Assembly: GCF_026151205.1 (NCBI RefSeq)
Contig: NC_087082.1
Coordinates: forward strand, 12,807,865 to 12,867,864
Source: Bolinopsis microptera
Lineage: Eukaryota > Ctenophora > Tentaculata > Lobata > Bolinopsidae
Length of the DNA stretch: 60,000 nucleotides
Direction: 5' to 3'
Positions within the stretch are counted from its first letter, which is position 1, and every line of letters begins with the position of its first letter. Shown in pieces: positions 1-10,012 of this stretch. Below the pieces are notes generated by a model. The model was not told the DNA's origin. It searched no databases and saw only the letters and a list, made by a program, of their open reading frames with translations. The position numbers were made by a program, and so were the translations under genes.

Positions 1-1204
1 ACAGGAGGGCTCTAGTACCTGGTCACAGAGGTAATTTCCGAGACAGCTTTATTTCGAGAACAGCACTTGAGTTGGACCCTGATCCATACAACATCAGACA
101 GGTCACTGATCTCTGGTTGACCGGATCGACTATCACAAAATATATCGCTGTGATTAAGGATGATTTGACTACAGAGATCGGGGGTACTACTTTGTACAAT
201 ATGGGACCTTACTGTGGTGGATATCGGAGAGAGGGTCGACGTCAGGCTGGTTTGCTCGGGGATTACATAAAGAACACATTTGGCGAAAGACCGTTCACTA
301 GACTTAGGTATAGTTTATTTTATTTTTCTTCTCATTTTATTTCGAACTCGTCAAAGTAATTGAATAATTGATTACAATGTATGCTAAAATCGAATGCATA
401 TCCTATAACGATATATTTCAGACAATACATGGTTCTTCCATTCACTATCAAGGCTCACATGGATAAATATGGAGATCCTATGATGCATGATATTATTGTG
501 ATGGTCGGCAACCCTGGTGCACATTGGTATACGATCATCATTGACAACAGAGTGCGGCAGGTTTGTACCGCTCAATGCTTTAATTTTATCAAATAAATTT
601 AAACCGGGAAGCTTCTGCTATTTAATGTAATCGCAATTTTACACATAACTGTATGTATTCATATAACATGTAATTATAAAGTACATGATTTAAATATAAA
701 CGAAAAGCTTGGAGAGGTTTTAATAATATTCCTTCGTACAGGTTGTGCACTTTGATTCCCTTGCTTGCTCGACAGCAAGAATGAAAGATCGTTGCAGCTC
801 ACATTTAAGGCTGGTTAAAGACTTTCGGCAATATCTGAGGTTCGTTTAAGCTAACCATGGACTTAAACATTAATTTTCAAATAGTTATTAGAATGATATA
901 CAAAATGTTTCTAGAGCGTTATTTGATAGTTATACAGTCTAAATTTGCACACCATTTCAGGGAAGAGCTACAAATGGAAATCAGTCAAGATTTGAATACT
1001 GATGACTATTCTTTTGTTGATGGCCAATCAAGCATTCAACGAAATAGTTATGATTGTGGCGTCTTCTCTCTAATGAACATAGAGAAATATGTCATTGGCA
1101 GACCACTAAATCATCTTATAGTACAACCGCTCATGAAACTATTTAGGCTTAGAATATTAGGGAAACTTTATCAACAAGGCGTTCAGCAAGGTTTAAGCCA
1201 TTAG
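1..1204 (+). CDS. C48 (Ulp1/SENP-like) cysteine protease, 3' part, four exons
   Basis: C48 enzymes cleave SUMO-type isopeptide bonds, and some are carried by DNA transposons. I read four exons, about 1-307, 422-560, 742-839 and 961-1204, all with GT-AG borders and compatible phases (2, 0, 2). The joined reading frame from base 3 gives about 261 residues and is still open at the left edge, so the N-terminus is missing. The catalytic set is complete: His about 136 in GAHWY (exon 2), Asp about 153 in HFDSL (exon 3), Gln about 207 and Cys about 213 in QRNSYDCGVF (exon 4). The stop is at 1202-1204. A decayed copy of the exon 3 region lies at 4.3-4.5 kb. Whether this is a host gene or transposon cargo cannot be decided here. 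The family call rests on the ordered H-D-Q-C motifs. Confidence 0.75.
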
Positions 1205-1344
1205 ATATCCTCATTATATAGTGAAATGATGTCTTAACCTTGTCAGCTTTTATAACATCCCTAATCGTTGCTGTTATATCATTTTCATGAGCCGAAGGTG
1301 ATGACGATTTGTCTTTAAACATGCAACTCATGTCTTTATCTTTA

Positions 1345-3540
1345 TGATAGTGCGGACTACTTGTAATGGCACTATGTGTCCACTTAGCTTGTAGTCTGCT
1401 ATTATATGTTATTAATTGGGTTGTGGGCTACTTGTAAGGGACACTAGGTGTCGACTTGGCTTGTGGTCTGCTATTATATGTTATTTATTGGGTGGTGGGC
1501 TACTTGTAAGGGACACTATATGTGTCTACTTGGCTTGTGGTCTGCTATTATATGTTATTAATTGGGTGGTGGGCTACTTGTAAGGGACACTATATGTGTC
1601 TACTTGGCTTGTGGTCTGCTATTATATGTTATTTATTGGGTGGTGGGCTACTTGTAAGGGACACTAGGTGTCGACTTGGCTTGTGGTCTGCTATTATATG
1701 TTATTAATTGGGTGGTGGGCTACTTGTAAGGGACACTATATGTGTCTACTTGGCTTGTAGTCAGCTATTATTTGCTATTAATTGGGTGGTGGGCTACTTG
1801 TAAGGGACACTATATGTGTCTACTTGGCTTGTAGTCAGCTATTATATGTTATTAATTGGGTGGTGGGCTACTTGTAAGGGACACTATATGTGTCTACTTG
1901 GCTTGTGGTCTGCTATTATATGTTATTAATTGGGTGGTGGGCTACTTGTAAGGGACACTAGATGTCGACTTGGCTTGTGGTCTGCTGTTATTAATTGGGT
2001 GGTGGGCTACTTGTAAGGGACACTATATGTGTCTACTTGGCTTGTGGTCTGCTATTATATGTTATTAATTGGGTGGTGGGCTACTTGTAAGGGACACTAT
2101 ATGTGTCTACTTGGCTTGTGGTCTGCTATTATATGTTATTAATTGGGTGGTGGGCTACTTGTAAGGGACACTATATGTGTCTACTTGGCTTGTGGTCTGC
2201 TATGATATGTTATTTATTGGGTGGTGGGCTACTTGTAAGGGACACTATATGTGTCTACTTGGCTTGTGGTCTGCTATTATATGTTATTAATTGGGTGGTG
2301 GGCTACTTGTAAGGGACACTATATGTGTCTACTTGGCTTGTGGTCTGCTATTATATGTTATTAATTGGGTGGTGGGCTACTTGTAAGGGACACTATATGT
2401 GTCTACTTGGCTTGTGGTCTGCTATTATATGTTATTTATTGGGTGGTGGGCTACTTGTAAGGGACACTATATGTGTCTACTTGGCTTGTGGTCTGCTATT
2501 ATATGTTATTAATTGGGTGGTGGGCTACTTGTAAGGGACACTATATGTGTCTACTTGGCTTGTGGTCTGCTATTATATGTTATTAATTGGGTGGTGGGCT
2601 ACTTGTAAGGGACACTATATGTGTCTACTTGGCTTGTGGTCTGCTATGATATGTTATTTATTGGGTGGTGGGCTACTTGTAAGGGACACTATATGTGTCT
2701 ACTTGGCTTGTGGTCTGCTATTATATGTTATTAATTGGGTGGTGGGCTACTTGTAAGGGACACTATATGTGTCTACTTGGCTTGTGGTCTGCTATTATAT
2801 GTTATTAATTTGGTGGTGGGCTACTTGTAAGGGACACTATATGTGTCTACTTGGCTTGTGGTCTGCTATTATATGTTATTAATTGGGTTGTGGGCTACTT
2901 GTAAGGGACACTATATGTGTCTACTTGGCTTGTGGTCTGCTATTATATGTTATTAATTGGGTGGTGGGCTACTTGTAAGGGACACTATATGTGTCTACTT
3001 GGCTTGTGGTCTGCTATTATATGTTATTAATTGGGTGGTGGGCTACTTGTAAGGGACACTATATGTGTCTACTTGGCTTGTGGTCTGCTATTATATGTTA
3101 TTAATTGGGTTGTGGGCTACTTGTAAGGGACACTATATGTGTCTACTTGGCTTGTGGTCTGCTATTATATGTTATTTATTGGGTGGTGGGCTACTTGTAA
3201 GGGACACTATATGTGTCTACTTGGCTTGTGGTCTGCTATTATATGTTATTAATTGGGTGGTGGGCTACTTGTAAGGGACACTATATGTGTCTACTTGGCT
3301 TGTGGTCTGCTATTATATGTTATTAATTGGGTGGTGGGCTACTTGTAAGGGACACTATATGTGTCTACTTGGCTTGTGGTCTGCTATTATATGTTATTAA
3401 TTTGGTGGTGGGCTACTTGTAAGGGACACTATATGTGTCTACTTGGCTTGTAGTCAGCTATTGTTTGTTATTAATTGGGTGGTGGGCTACTTGTAATGGC
3501 ACTAGGTGTCCACTTGGCTTGTGGTCTGCTAGTGAATGTT
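1345..3540. repeat. 74-bp satellite array with higher-order structure
   Basis: About 30 head-to-tail units of 74 bp, each containing GGGACACTATATGTGTCTAC, then GGCTTGTGGTCTGCTATTA and GGGTGGTGGGCTACTTGTAA. Variants are not random. The ATTTATTGGG form recurs every 222 bp (3 units, near 2208, 2430 and 2652) and the TATGATATG form at 444 bp (6 units), so a higher-order repeat exists in the centre. Edge units are more diverged. Open frames across it are by-products of the repeat and are not genes. Confidence 0.95.
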
Positions 3541-3658
3541 ATTTGTAATAAACTGTAAACAAATTTTTGAATTTTAAAACTTGATTGATATTTTTCTATT
3601 TTAATTCAATTTTCCCGCAGGTACAGTGACTACGGTGGTACAGTGGGGTCCGGGACTC

Positions 3659-4290
3659 AACGGTGTAAGACTCTACGGCGTGAGACTCTACCCCTAACCC
3701 TAACCCTAACCCTAACCCTAACCTTAACCCTAACCCTATCCCTAACACTAAGCCTAACCCTAACCCTGACCCTAACCCTAACCCCAACCCCAACCATAAC
3801 CATAACCATAACCATAACCATAACCATAACCATAACCATAACCATAACCATAACCATAACCATAACCATAACCATAACCATAACCATAACCATAACCATA
3901 ACCATAACCATAACCATAACCATAACCATAACCATAACCATAACCATAACCATAACCATAACCATAACCATAACCATAACCATAACCATAACCATAACCA
4001 TAACCATAACCATAACCATAACCATAACCTAACTTTACCCTAACCTAACTTAACCCTATACCTAACCCTAACCTAACCCTAACCCTAACCCTAACCCTAA
4101 CCCTAACCCTAACCCTAACCCTAACCCTAACCCTAACCCTAACCCTAACCCTAACCCTAACCCTAACCCTAACCCTAACCCTAACCCTAACCCTAACCCT
4201 TACCCTAACCCTAACCCTAACCCTAACCCTAACCCTAACCATACCTAACTTAACCCTAACCCGCCGTAGAGTCTTACGCCGTAGACTTAG
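3659..4290. repeat. Telomere-like CCCTAA/CCATAA array between inverted repeats
   Basis: Imperfect CCCTAA units (about 3690-3790) pass into about 40 near-perfect CCATAA units (3793-4029) and back to CCCTAA units (4060-4245). The array is bracketed by an inverted repeat: GTAAGACTCTACGGCG on the left (about 3664-3680) and its complement on the right (about 4263-4279). An ACAGTG direct repeat lies further out on both sides, near 3622 and 4309. The inverted flanks suggest a small mobile element whose interior expanded as telomere-like microsatellite, rather than a true chromosome end. Confidence 0.8.
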
Positions 4291-4305
4291 AGCTTCCCAA
4301 CCCCG

Positions 4306-4500
4306 GGACAGTGTACACTTTTAAAATTTTGCTTGCTCAACAGTAAAATCGGAGGTCTTGCTGCCTCGTCATTTCAGGCTAGAAGTAGTCAAGGTCTTTT
4401 AGCAATATCCGAAGTTATCTTTTTTTTTCTTTAGTGATTTAAAAACTAATCAGCTGATTAGAATAACATTCAAAATATTTTAGATTTATGTGATAGTTCA
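4306..4500 (+). pseudogene. Decayed copy of the C48 protease exon 3 region
   Basis: This stretch aligns by eye with 742-930 of the C48 gene. TTGCTTGCTCAACAGTAAAA matches the exon 3 segment TTGCTTGCTCGACAGCAAGA, and the following intron also matches (GCAATATCCGAAG, then ATTAGAATAACATTCAAAAT). The copy has in-frame stops and lacks the His and Cys exons. It shows that part of the C48 locus was duplicated before or together with the arrival of the satellite and telomere-like arrays. Confidence 0.6.
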
Positions 4501-4579
4501 GATTTATATTAATTGCTAGAAAGGAAATTGTTTTGTCCACATCGAGAGTTTAGTTTTATAATTTTGCACTATTTTCAGG

Positions 4580-5323
4580 AACCATAAGCCATTTTAGCGA
4601 GGGAAAACGAACTACACAACGAACTTTAAAACTCGCCGAATTCCACAAACATTTATAATTATACGCAATTACCGAACTTTTACAGTTCGTTTAGCCGACT
4701 AAGCAAAATAAATTATTGTATTGACTATCTTATAAATGGAATCGTGATTAATCACTCTACACTCAACTATCACGTGACTTAATTTAATAGTAACACCTTC
4801 TTTAGTTGGCCTTGGGAAGGGACTATATAATAACTTACCTGAGTAGCTTTTTAAATTTTGACATGTTTTTAGACAGATAAATAATTTTGTAAGGAACCAT
4901 CAAAAATTATTGCAACATTACCATGCACTATTTAGGTTTGATATTCATGATAAAACATTTTTACTGATGACTAATTTACAGAATTAAAATTACTATATGG
5001 TTTATTACTTTATATCATAAATTACCATTTCTCAGTTACAATAATTTTTGTGTCTAACTGCTTCTAATGTTGCCTCTTTATTACTGTTAACTGTTTGAAC
5101 AGTTTTCCATTGCCAATGAAATATGAACTGACCTGGTGCAGGCTATTATATGTTGAATAACTTTGTCTGGTGTCAACAATATTTCAAAAGAATGTTTACA
5201 AGTAATATTCGCCTATTTAAACTAATATTTTCGGTAGTAATAATCAATCTCAGTGTAAATACTAAAATTTAAGAGTGGAAAGTCATAATTTTCTCAGTCG
5301 GTTTTAGACCAAAAAAATGTGAT
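4580..5323. other. Gene-less AT-rich stretch
   Basis: I see no supportable gene or RNA. A segment of about 45 bp near 4740-4785 (ATTAATCACTCTACACTC followed by a CACGTGACTT-like stretch) recurs at 13,257-13,295, so part of this region is dispersed repeat. Confidence 0.5.
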
Positions 5324-6714
5324 ATTTTAACCAAAACCCAAACATTGGGTAGGATTGAGCGTTGTCAATGTGTGTGCATGCAGGGCAAAACTAAATTGTG
5401 ATCAAGTAACTTAATTATATTCGTTATAACTCTAGTTCCACGATACAATGTAAAATAAAGTAACTCTTTATACAAATTACATATAAAGATAGTTAATAAA
5501 ACGAATAGAAGATGTGATATAAAAAAGTGACCGTTCTTGTCCCGTCACAGCGCTCGCTTGCTTTGACCGTCATGTCACCAAATTATGAATTTAAAACGTC
5601 AGGCCTAGCCCTATCAATAATTATGAAAATAATAAAATTTACAAGTCAATTGCTAACATAAAAAAGACCGTGAAATATCCGGATCTGAAAAATATTTATT
5701 AGTCACATTATAGTCGTTCTGTTCCCAGGTCAAATTTGTATTGATCCAGTTTATTGCCACAAGGCTGTTATCATTTCCTGATAACAGCCTTTTCCTTGTT
5801 GCAATAAACGGGATCAATACAAATTTTGTTTAAGTATAGTACAGCAAATACCAATCATCATAATTTAAATAACATTTTGTTTTTCCATGTGTAACACTGA
5901 TTTATCAATTATAGCTTACCTAACCTATATTTGTGTGCTCTGGTATAAATAAATTAAAGTCGGGCTTCATAAAACTCAAAAAGTTGCATGCAGAATCGAT
6001 TTCAAAATGGACGATATAATAGCTAACTAAGCTTAAGTTTAGATACAAAATATGCATACCCGATTTTGTATGCTCAATGATCATTGTGCAGTACATAAAC
6101 TCTTTTAGTTCCTTTGGTGCCCAGTAACAATTGGTTTCACTAACTTAGTTTATAACTTTATGCAGTCAGTCTAAACTCTAGGGAAGTCTAAACTATAAGC
6201 TTTAAAGTAACTCTCAATCATCGCTTTTTTTTGAAATCGGGAATAGAATTAATTTGATTGTGATTTATAATGACAAAAATAGTTTTAATTTTATTTTGTA
6301 ACGTTTAGACAAATACACACATTTTCTATGAACATAGTTAAATTTGTAAACCGTTCGGATTAAATTTTTACTACTAGTACTATACTACAACAACAAATTT
6401 TTAATTTGCTGTAAAAATACCACTTCTTTCAAATCGAATAAATTTTCGTGAGTGATTTGGTGACATGACGGTCAAAGCAAGCGAGCGCTGTGACGGGACA
6501 AGAACGGTCACTTTTTTATATCACATCTTCTATTCGTTTTATTAACTATCTTTATATGTAATTTGTATAAAGAGTTACTTTATTTTACATTGTATCGTGG
6601 AACTAGAGTTATAACGAATATAATTAAGTTACTTGATCACAATTTAGTTTTGCCCTGCATGCACACACATTGACAACGCTCAATCCTACCCAATGTTTGG
6701 GTTTTGGTTAAAAT
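5324..6714. mobile_element. DNA transposon remnant with 260-bp terminal inverted repeats
   Basis: Bases 5324-5583 and 6455-6714 are, as far as I can read, perfect reverse complements over 260 bp. The ends begin ATTTTAACCAAAACCC. The 0.87-kb interior has no open frame of note and contains a long hairpin at 5729-5827, so this is a non-autonomous element. A shorter relative of the terminus lies at about 19,222-19,270. The near identity of the arms suggests recent activity or gene conversion between arms. I could not find a clear target duplication. Confidence 0.85.
5729..5827. repeat. Long imperfect hairpin (about 43-bp arms)
   Basis: The left arm CAAATTTGTATTGATCCAGT, then TTATTGC, pairs with the right arm GCAATAAACGGGATCAATAC, AAATTTT. 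The tip is GGCTGTTATCA-TTTCC-TGATAACAGCC, an 11-bp perfect stem with a 5-base loop. A diverged relative of the left flank lies at about 46,260-46,335. It could be a small foldback element or a precursor-microRNA-like fold. The sequence alone does not separate these. Confidence 0.7.
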
Positions 6715-6946
6715 TAGAAATAAGAAATAAGAAATTAGAAATAAGAAATAAGAAATTAGAAATTAGAAATTAGAAATTAGAAATTAGAAATTAGAAATTA
6801 GAAATTAGAAATTAGAAATTAGAAATTAGAAATTAGAAATTAGAAATTAGAAATTAGAAATTAGAAATTAGAAATTAGAAATTAGAAATTAGAAATTAGA
6901 AATTAGAAATTAGAAATTAGAAATTAGAAATTAGAAATTAGAAAGA
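6715..6946. repeat. TTAGAAA microsatellite (7-bp unit)
   Basis: About 33 tandem copies of a 7-bp unit, ATTAGAA in the register read here, directly abut the right end of the inverted-repeat element. Confidence 0.95.
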
Positions 6947-7099
6947 TCCTTTAATCCTTTAATTGTATAACAATAAACCACTACTCACAGTAGTGCATAT
7001 CATATTTCGTTATGTGGATTACATGCCTTCGCAGGCAAATATGTTTTCATCCCTTTGCGATATGGATACAAGATCTAATTGGGTTTGCAGCCAAGACCC

Positions 7100-7320
7100 T
7101 AGCTAGAACCAAATACAGCATCGCGTAAGTCGTAACGGATCACGTCACGTCTAGCTACTCGATCACGTAACGCATCTGCACATGATGCGTCTCGTAGCGT
7201 CTAGCTATAGAACGAAGACTGCATAACGTAGTCACTACTCAGGACGTCACGTCTATCTAGAAAAAATCCATCAACACGTGATGTGTCACGTACCGTCTAG
7301 CTAAGGCCTAAATTTTAAAT
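7100..7320. repeat. Degenerate CACGTCACGTCTAGCTA-type repeat
   Basis: CpG-rich variants of CACGTCACGTCTAGCTA recur about every 60 bp (near 7140, 7195, 7245 and 7290). The rest of 6947-8900 shows no gene. It includes a fragment of palindromic family A at about 7731-7840 and CGGCACTTG-like microrepeats at 8468-8560. Confidence 0.5.
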
Positions 7321-7730
7321 GTGAATGTCGTTAGCTATAAAGTCATGGGATCCTGATAATGTGAGTGTCATCTGAAATTCCGGTGTGCTTTCCATCCTTT
7401 TGGGAGATTTCCGCCACAGTTTCCTCCAGTGGCATATAACCGACACCAAAAGCACAATGCTTCAATACTTTATACCAGAATAGTTACATTCAACTTCACC
7501 CGCTTGCTTTATCCAACAGTGAAAAACCATGAGTCCCACGTGACTAATCATATGCATATTATCTTAGTCCATTTACATCTTACACGGTCCTACGACCTAC
7601 ATGTTGCAGCATAACCTTTTCTTAATTGTCTTCCCAGGCGATTCTTATCTACCTTATAATAATATGTAATGATTCCATTTGGCATATTATTGTGTAATAT
7701 GAATATTTGATTTTGAGGATAGAAAGGTTC

Positions 7731-7840
7731 ACCCTGATCTTTAGTGAAACTTGATTTCGAGATGGCAGTTGACCAAAAACTAGGGCCCGTGACTGAACTT
7801 TTGAAGGGGTTCCGGACTACTCCGGTTGCCTATAATATGC
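7731..7840 (+). mobile_element. Fragment of palindromic family A
   Basis: GTGAAACTTGATTTCGAGAT followed by GTTGACCAA and a TTTTGA..GGGGTTCCGGAC stretch matches the outer end of the element at 10,013-12,089, with substitutions. Another fragment is at about 47,824-47,861. Confidence 0.6.
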
Positions 7841-8945
7841 ATTATGAACCGGTGCTCACCCCAAGTTGTAATTTGATCCAGGTGATTTAAGTTACCATTA
7901 CTGATTACTCATTAGATGGGAGCCAGTGCAGGGAGCCCACCTGATCAGATTTCACGATCTGTTGTACGAGCATGGAACACTAGTGATTACTGTTTCCAGT
8001 ACGTTGTGACTGTGAGTGGGAGGACTGTTTGAGTATGAATGTGTCTTTTGTGGACTCGAATACTAATATCGCAGTTTAGTGATCATTGAAGTTGCCTTTT
8101 ACTACTTCCTCCTATGTTAAATTATTATTTCAGCAATTATTTCTATTTCGGTTGTTTGTACGGGAGTTAAATTTTAAGTGATTTTGTTTTAAATTTTCAT
8201 GATTCTTGAAATTCGAATTTTACTTACTCTAGATATGTTATTCATTCATGTATAGTCGAGACGATGGTGTTAGTGCCATCTCCGACAACTTTACGTTTAA
8301 TTCCGTTTAATTCCGTTTAATTCTGTGGTGCCAGAGAGGTTGCGTTCCAAAATACTATCATACCATATATCAATATTGTCAAAACTACTGCATTATAAAT
8401 TCCGATCTTTGTATAAGACTTGAGGCTGCGGTTTTCCCATATATTGAGGCGACCTTATTACGTAATTGCGGCACTGTGGCACTTGCGGCACTTGCATGCA
8501 GCACTCGCGGTACTAACATGTGGCACTTGCGGCACTATCATATGTAACCTGAGGCACTTGTAGGGACTACCGGTGGAAGATGAATAATTGAAAGTCCAAC
8601 AGTTGTCTGCATTATTCTAACATTTATTTTACCTCACTTCCGACGTTAATTATAGAAAATCTAAAGCCTTAACCAAAATTCTAAGAATGCTATCTCCTAT
8701 TCCTATCCTTTTTGTTTACAACCCTGCTAAAAATCGCGAGGTTTCAACTCCATTTGCGAGCTTAAATTGGTCACGCTGCAGAGGGTCAGTTTTTAGTCGA
8801 CTTTCAGTGTTTTTCTATGTCCCCGTTGCCGGGGGGTGGGGGCCGGGGGATTTTATCAAGTTTAAAATATAATGTAGATATATTGAGAGGGTGCAATTTA
8901 TCTTCAGTTCCTTACTTTTCAGACATAACGTAGTTCTCCTTGCAG

Positions 8946-9671
8946 ATGGGACTGTTTCCCAGTAGAAAACAAGAGCGTGCAGCCCCACGAGAACGCTTCC
9001 AACCGTCCGGGCCAACAACAGCTGATGTTTCTAAGGCCTATCCGGTTGATTTACTTTTAGAATCAAAGACATTGAGATACTTGATCCATATTGAGTTCAA
9101 CCAAAAAGCAATTTGGGCAAGGCTTTTGAATATTGTGGCAGCGTCCTTATTGCATTTGCCAAATCACTGGGCTTACATTGTTTATGGCACTGCAAAAACA
9201 ACCGACGAGATTGAAAAGAAGGAATATTATTTCATTGCACATTTCAATCCAGGCGAATTTGTCCCCTCAGATGATGCGAATGTGAACAACTATAGTTTAC
9301 TACGACAGTGGCGTTCATTTAATCCTTGGCAGTGGACTGCAAGTAAGCGGTTAAAAGCACACATTACCACAGACAAGAAGGAGGCAGCTAAGCATATTAT
9401 CCAACCTGGAAGCAACCAAGATGTCTGGGTTGAAAAAGATGTCTGGGTTGAAAAACCACTTACAAATGGAAAGAGATTTGTTCTCAGAGATACACTTTTG
9501 GTAAGCCCTTCTCATCCCAATGATTGGGAACAAATGACACGGTTCTTAACGCTGACAGAGTTGAATGAAAAAATCACAAAACTTGAATGTTCCGGTAAGA
9601 AATATGATTTGATTAATGGCTGCCACTGTCAAACTTTCGCAGAGCAAATGTATAATTCGTCTGATAGTTAG
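8946..9671 (+). CDS. Papain-like (LRAT/PPPDE-type) domain protein, copy 1
   Basis: An uninterrupted 241-residue frame starts at an ATG that directly follows a splice-acceptor-like CTCCTTGCAG, so a 5' UTR intron probably ends just before it. An H-box-like NHWAYIVYG at about residue 75 and an NC-box-like NGCHCQTF near the C-terminus give the circularly permuted His...Cys layout of LRAT, NlpC/P60 and PPPDE proteins. Those families include acyltransferases and deubiquitinases. I do not see a membrane segment. A perfect 18-bp tandem duplication (9419-9454) doubles the hexapeptide DVWVEK. The protein is paralogous to the gene at 12.4 kb (shared GTAK, YFIA.F, DVWV and SGKKYD motifs). The substrate is unknown. 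Confidence 0.6.
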   Translation: MGLFPSRKQERAAPRERFQPSGPTTADVSKAYPVDLLLESKTLRYLIHIEFNQKAIWARLLNIVAASLLHLPNHWAYIVYGTAKTTDEIEKKEYYFIAHFNPGEFVPSDDANVNNYSLLRQWRSFNPWQWTASKRLKAHITTDKKEAAKHIIQPGSNQDVWVEKDVWVEKPLTNGKRFVLRDTLLVSPSHPNDWEQMTRFLTLTELNEKITKLECSGKKYDLINGCHCQTFAEQMYNSSDS

Positions 9672-10012
9672 AAAGTTACCACTTCGGCTTCAGTGTTTAA
9701 CTTTAAGAATGAAAACTGTCCTTAATGTATCTTGTTCATTGTAAGAATTGATCGTTTTACATTTTTTCTTTTAAATTTATAAACTGAATAAAATTACTTT
9801 TAACTTCCCTTCGTCAAAAATCGGTTTACTAATTTTCGACACGAATGCTTAATGTTTATCAAGCATTAATGACAATTTTTCATTTTACACCCGAACGGTT
9901 GATCATCATCGTCCTTTATTTACAAAATAAACAAATTAAACGAATTAATTTACTGAACTCGGAGGAAATTAAAAACTTTGTGGATGTGGGATAGTTTGTA
10001 ATACTAACTATC

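Noticed and set aside
1522-3274. Repeated 60-70-residue frames beginning MSTWLVVCYYMLL
   Set aside because: They follow exactly the 74-bp satellite period (three units per 222 bp) and have no independent support as genes.
3643-4242. Long frames of alternating Thr-Leu, Thr-Ile, Val-Met and Val-Arg
   Set aside because: These are translations of the six-base telomere-like repeats.
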